Assembly: GCA_039881145.1 (NCBI GenBank)
Contig: JAYKKI010000038.1
Span: forward strand, 6,374,501-6,438,500
DNA: 64,000 bases
Direction of reading: 5' to 3'
Source: Druceiella hillmani
Taxonomy: Eukaryota; Arthropoda; Insecta; Lepidoptera; Hepialidae
Shown piece by piece: positions 61,850 to 64,000 of the stretch. The notes beneath the pieces were generated by a model. It was not told the origin of the DNA, ran no database searches, and saw only the letters and a program-made list of their open reading frames with translations. Position 1 is the first letter of the stretch. Every line of letters starts with the position of its first letter. Position numbers and translations under genes: made by a program.

Positions 61850-62775
61850 CAACCGGTCATTGAACTTCGGGTTCCGACTCGTCAATCTTGATGCTGCAGG
61901 AGTACTGCCTGCCTAAACCGTGAGACTTGAGGATATGCTGATTTTAAATTAGTATCGTTAACGTAAAGCAGAGATTTCGTCATTGAATTCGGGGTCTCAA
62001 TTATTGTCCTTGAGTTGCAAGGGTACTGCCTGTCTAAGCCAGGAGACTAGAGGACCTGCTGTTTCTGAATTATTATTACTAGTCTCAAGTAGAGATTCCA
62101 TCATTGAATTTAGATTTCCAATTCCTCAATCTTCATGCATGAGTATAATGCCTGCTTAAATTGTGAGACTTGAGGGTTTGCTATTTTTAAATTAGTATTA
62201 TGAGTTTCAAGCAGGGACTCTATCGTTGAACTCGGGATTTCAACTTCTCAGTCCTACAGTTGCAAGTGTACTGTCTTCTAAACCGGGAGACTTAAGGATT
62301 GATTGTTTTTAAATTAGTATTTTAGCTCTCAAGCAGAGACTCTGTTATTGCACTCCGGATTCTAACTCATCAGTCCGGATATTGCAGGGATACTACCTAC
62401 CTAAACCATGAGACTTGAGTATCTCTTATTATTCAATTTGTATTGAGTATTGTTATTAAATTTGTATTGATTGTCTCAAACAGAGACTCGACCGTTGAAC
62501 TAAGAATTTCAACTCCTTATTCCTTAGTTTTATACAAACATTTGTTGTAGGGATATTGCCTGCTTAAATCATAAGAATTGAAGACCTGCTGTTTTTAAAT
62601 TAGCATTGTGGGTCTCACGAATAGACTACGTCTTTGAACTCAGGGTTCACTCCAACTCCTCAGTCCTGAAGTTGCAGGAGTACTCCTGCTTAAACCGTGA
62701 GACTTGGGGATCTGCGGTTCTCAAATGAGTCTTGCGGGTCTAAAGTAAGGACTCCGTAAGCGTCAGTAAACGAAA
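61850..62775 (+). repeat. Diverged ~122-bp tandem array, about 7.5 units
   Basis: The cattgaac anchor, or its variants, recurs at 61858, 61981, 62102, 62224, 62346, 62493 and 62632. Spacings are 123, 121, 122, 122, 147 and 139; the two long units carry local AT-rich insertions. Each unit reads, in order: gtctcaagcagagac (a 5-bp hairpin), anchor, tttcaactcctcagtcct, a near-palindrome gcaggagtactgcctgc, ttaaaccgtgagacttgagg, tgctgtttttaaattagtat. In the last unit the palindrome is perfect (GCAGGAGTACTCCTGC, 62674-62689). Copies differ by many substitutions, so the array is old. No open frame is conserved across units. It is a minisatellite or satellite remnant. Confidence 0.92.
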
Positions 62776-64000
62776 CAGTTTATTAAAAAATGGACCATTG
62801 GAAAAACATTTGAAAAATAAAAAAAAGGTAAACAATATGCAATTTTATCAATTGATCTTGCACAGTTTACTTTACCTTTTTAAATTACTTACTTTTTTAA
62901 ATTTGTTAGACTTTCAGAAAGAATAATTATGTAATCGATCTGTGAATAATGTTTTATGCTCTTTTAAACTTTTACACTAAAACTTTTGAGAGATATTATT
63001 AAATCCTAGTTGGTTAAAGTACACAGAAACAATTAAATTCATCATACGGACGTATTTTAAATGATCGAAGAAATGTATTTCTTAAAGTACAGTTTCATTG
63101 CACTAGAAATCAGATTGATTGGAGTTGGTATAAGAATGTACCGAATGAAAAAATAATAAGAATTGTCAGTAAAGAGCTTAAAGAAGTAAAAAACGTATAG
63201 TTGACTGCATTGTTTCCTTGGAGAAATAATTTCTATTATAATTTAAACTTTGATATTCTGCTGTTGAAAGACGAATTGCCTCTTCTATTCTATATTAACA
63301 TAAAATCGTAATATAGATCAACAACTAGATTAATCGAAATTAATAAAATAATAGTTTAAAACAAACTAAAAAACACGCTTTTCTGGCAAATTGAACTGAA
63401 AAGTAAAATAATCTTTAAATATAAAGCTTTTGATTAAGAGTGAAGACATCCTGTCTTTAATGATAAAAATAGTAACTTTAATGTAAAAAATCAAAATAAT
63501 GAGATTTATGATTATTAAATATATATTTAATTAATTTATCTTCGAATACACGGAAATCAATAACATAGAATTTAAAACATTATATTTAAAAGTACCATGA
63601 AGAGCATGCTATCATCGTAGAGGGTCTATAATTTGAGATGCAAAAAAAAGTGAAATCTAATAAAAACACATCACTCAAAAAAACAGCGCCGAGTTTCGTC
63701 ACATTTTGGCCATAGAAAGTAGTGAGACTTCAACTTCACATTCTAGTATTATATAACTCCTAAGTCACATAGTATTCTTTAACAAAATATATTAACAAGA
63801 GACTCTTAATAAGAAACTTGGGGAAATTGCTGCACGAAAGCATCACATTTAATAAGAATTTATTTATTGACTTCATAAAGTCACGAGATTGAGCATCTGT
63901 TTTAAGTACATCTTTTAATGTATTTTACATTGAGAATAATTAATATACATAAAATATTAAGGCAGTAATACCACAGGTAACATTCGACCAGGATTCGACC
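62776..64000. other. AT-rich noncoding stretch
   Basis: No gene, island or repeat recognised to the end of the window. Confidence 0.6.

Overview
This window looks like animal nuclear DNA, most probably from an insect and best fitting a moth or butterfly. It is strongly AT-rich and full of (TA)n and (TG)n microsatellites. There are no closely packed open frames, ribosome-binding sites or operons. The longest open frame is 130 codons and lies partly antisense to a repeat. The lepidopteran guess rests on remembered dispersed repeats: an 'ACCGACTTC...GGAAGAGG' repeat at 61394-61530, a 'gaagtaccctgtaggttttg ... acggac ... gaaaccctaaa' retroelement tail at 14300-14597, and a Helitron-type end (hairpin, then CTAG) at 26333. 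It is an inference, not a database result.

I found no intact protein-coding gene and no structural RNA gene. The window reads as a gene desert or the inside of a very large intron. Its only recognisable protein remnant is a frameshifted pseudogene on the minus strand (about 13339 down to 12245). It belongs to an arthropod multicopy family of unknown function (LLGLQGGFTKY and KLGLLKNFVKA motifs).

Layout. 1-9000: AT-rich DNA with a near-perfect 86-bp palindrome (172-257) and six GC-rich islands, one with two perfect 12-bp palindromes next to a TATA box (6576-6660) and one with three TAATCC-class sites (5538-5712). 9-14.6 kb: microsatellites, the pseudogene and a retroelement tail. 14.6-28 kb: scattered islands (largest 24875-25215), a 103-bp foldback (18126-18228) and a Helitron-type 3' end. 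28-35 kb: a pair of diverged inverted repeats enclosing an island (28021-29552), a tRNA-derived SINE, a C-rich tract, and a GC-rich hairpin beside a second SINE-like element. 35-55 kb: mostly featureless, with islands, small hairpins, a 248-bp tandem duplication (50462-50927), two A-tailed retro-insertions (43446 and 54030) and a second copy of the 30.5-kb SINE (54313). 55-64 kb: a decayed element with a three-copy 54-bp repeat (56215-56382), further islands, a very long TA tract and a diverged array of about 122-bp units (61850-62775).

The GC-rich islands recur every few kilobases. They carry E-boxes, homeodomain cores and TTTATTG/CCATAAA-type sites in otherwise AT-rich DNA. This is what one expects of regulatory DNA around a developmental gene, but sequence alone cannot show conservation. 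I found nothing that can be claimed as a new multi-gene system. The most unusual structures are the palindromes, the inverted pair and the 122-bp array.
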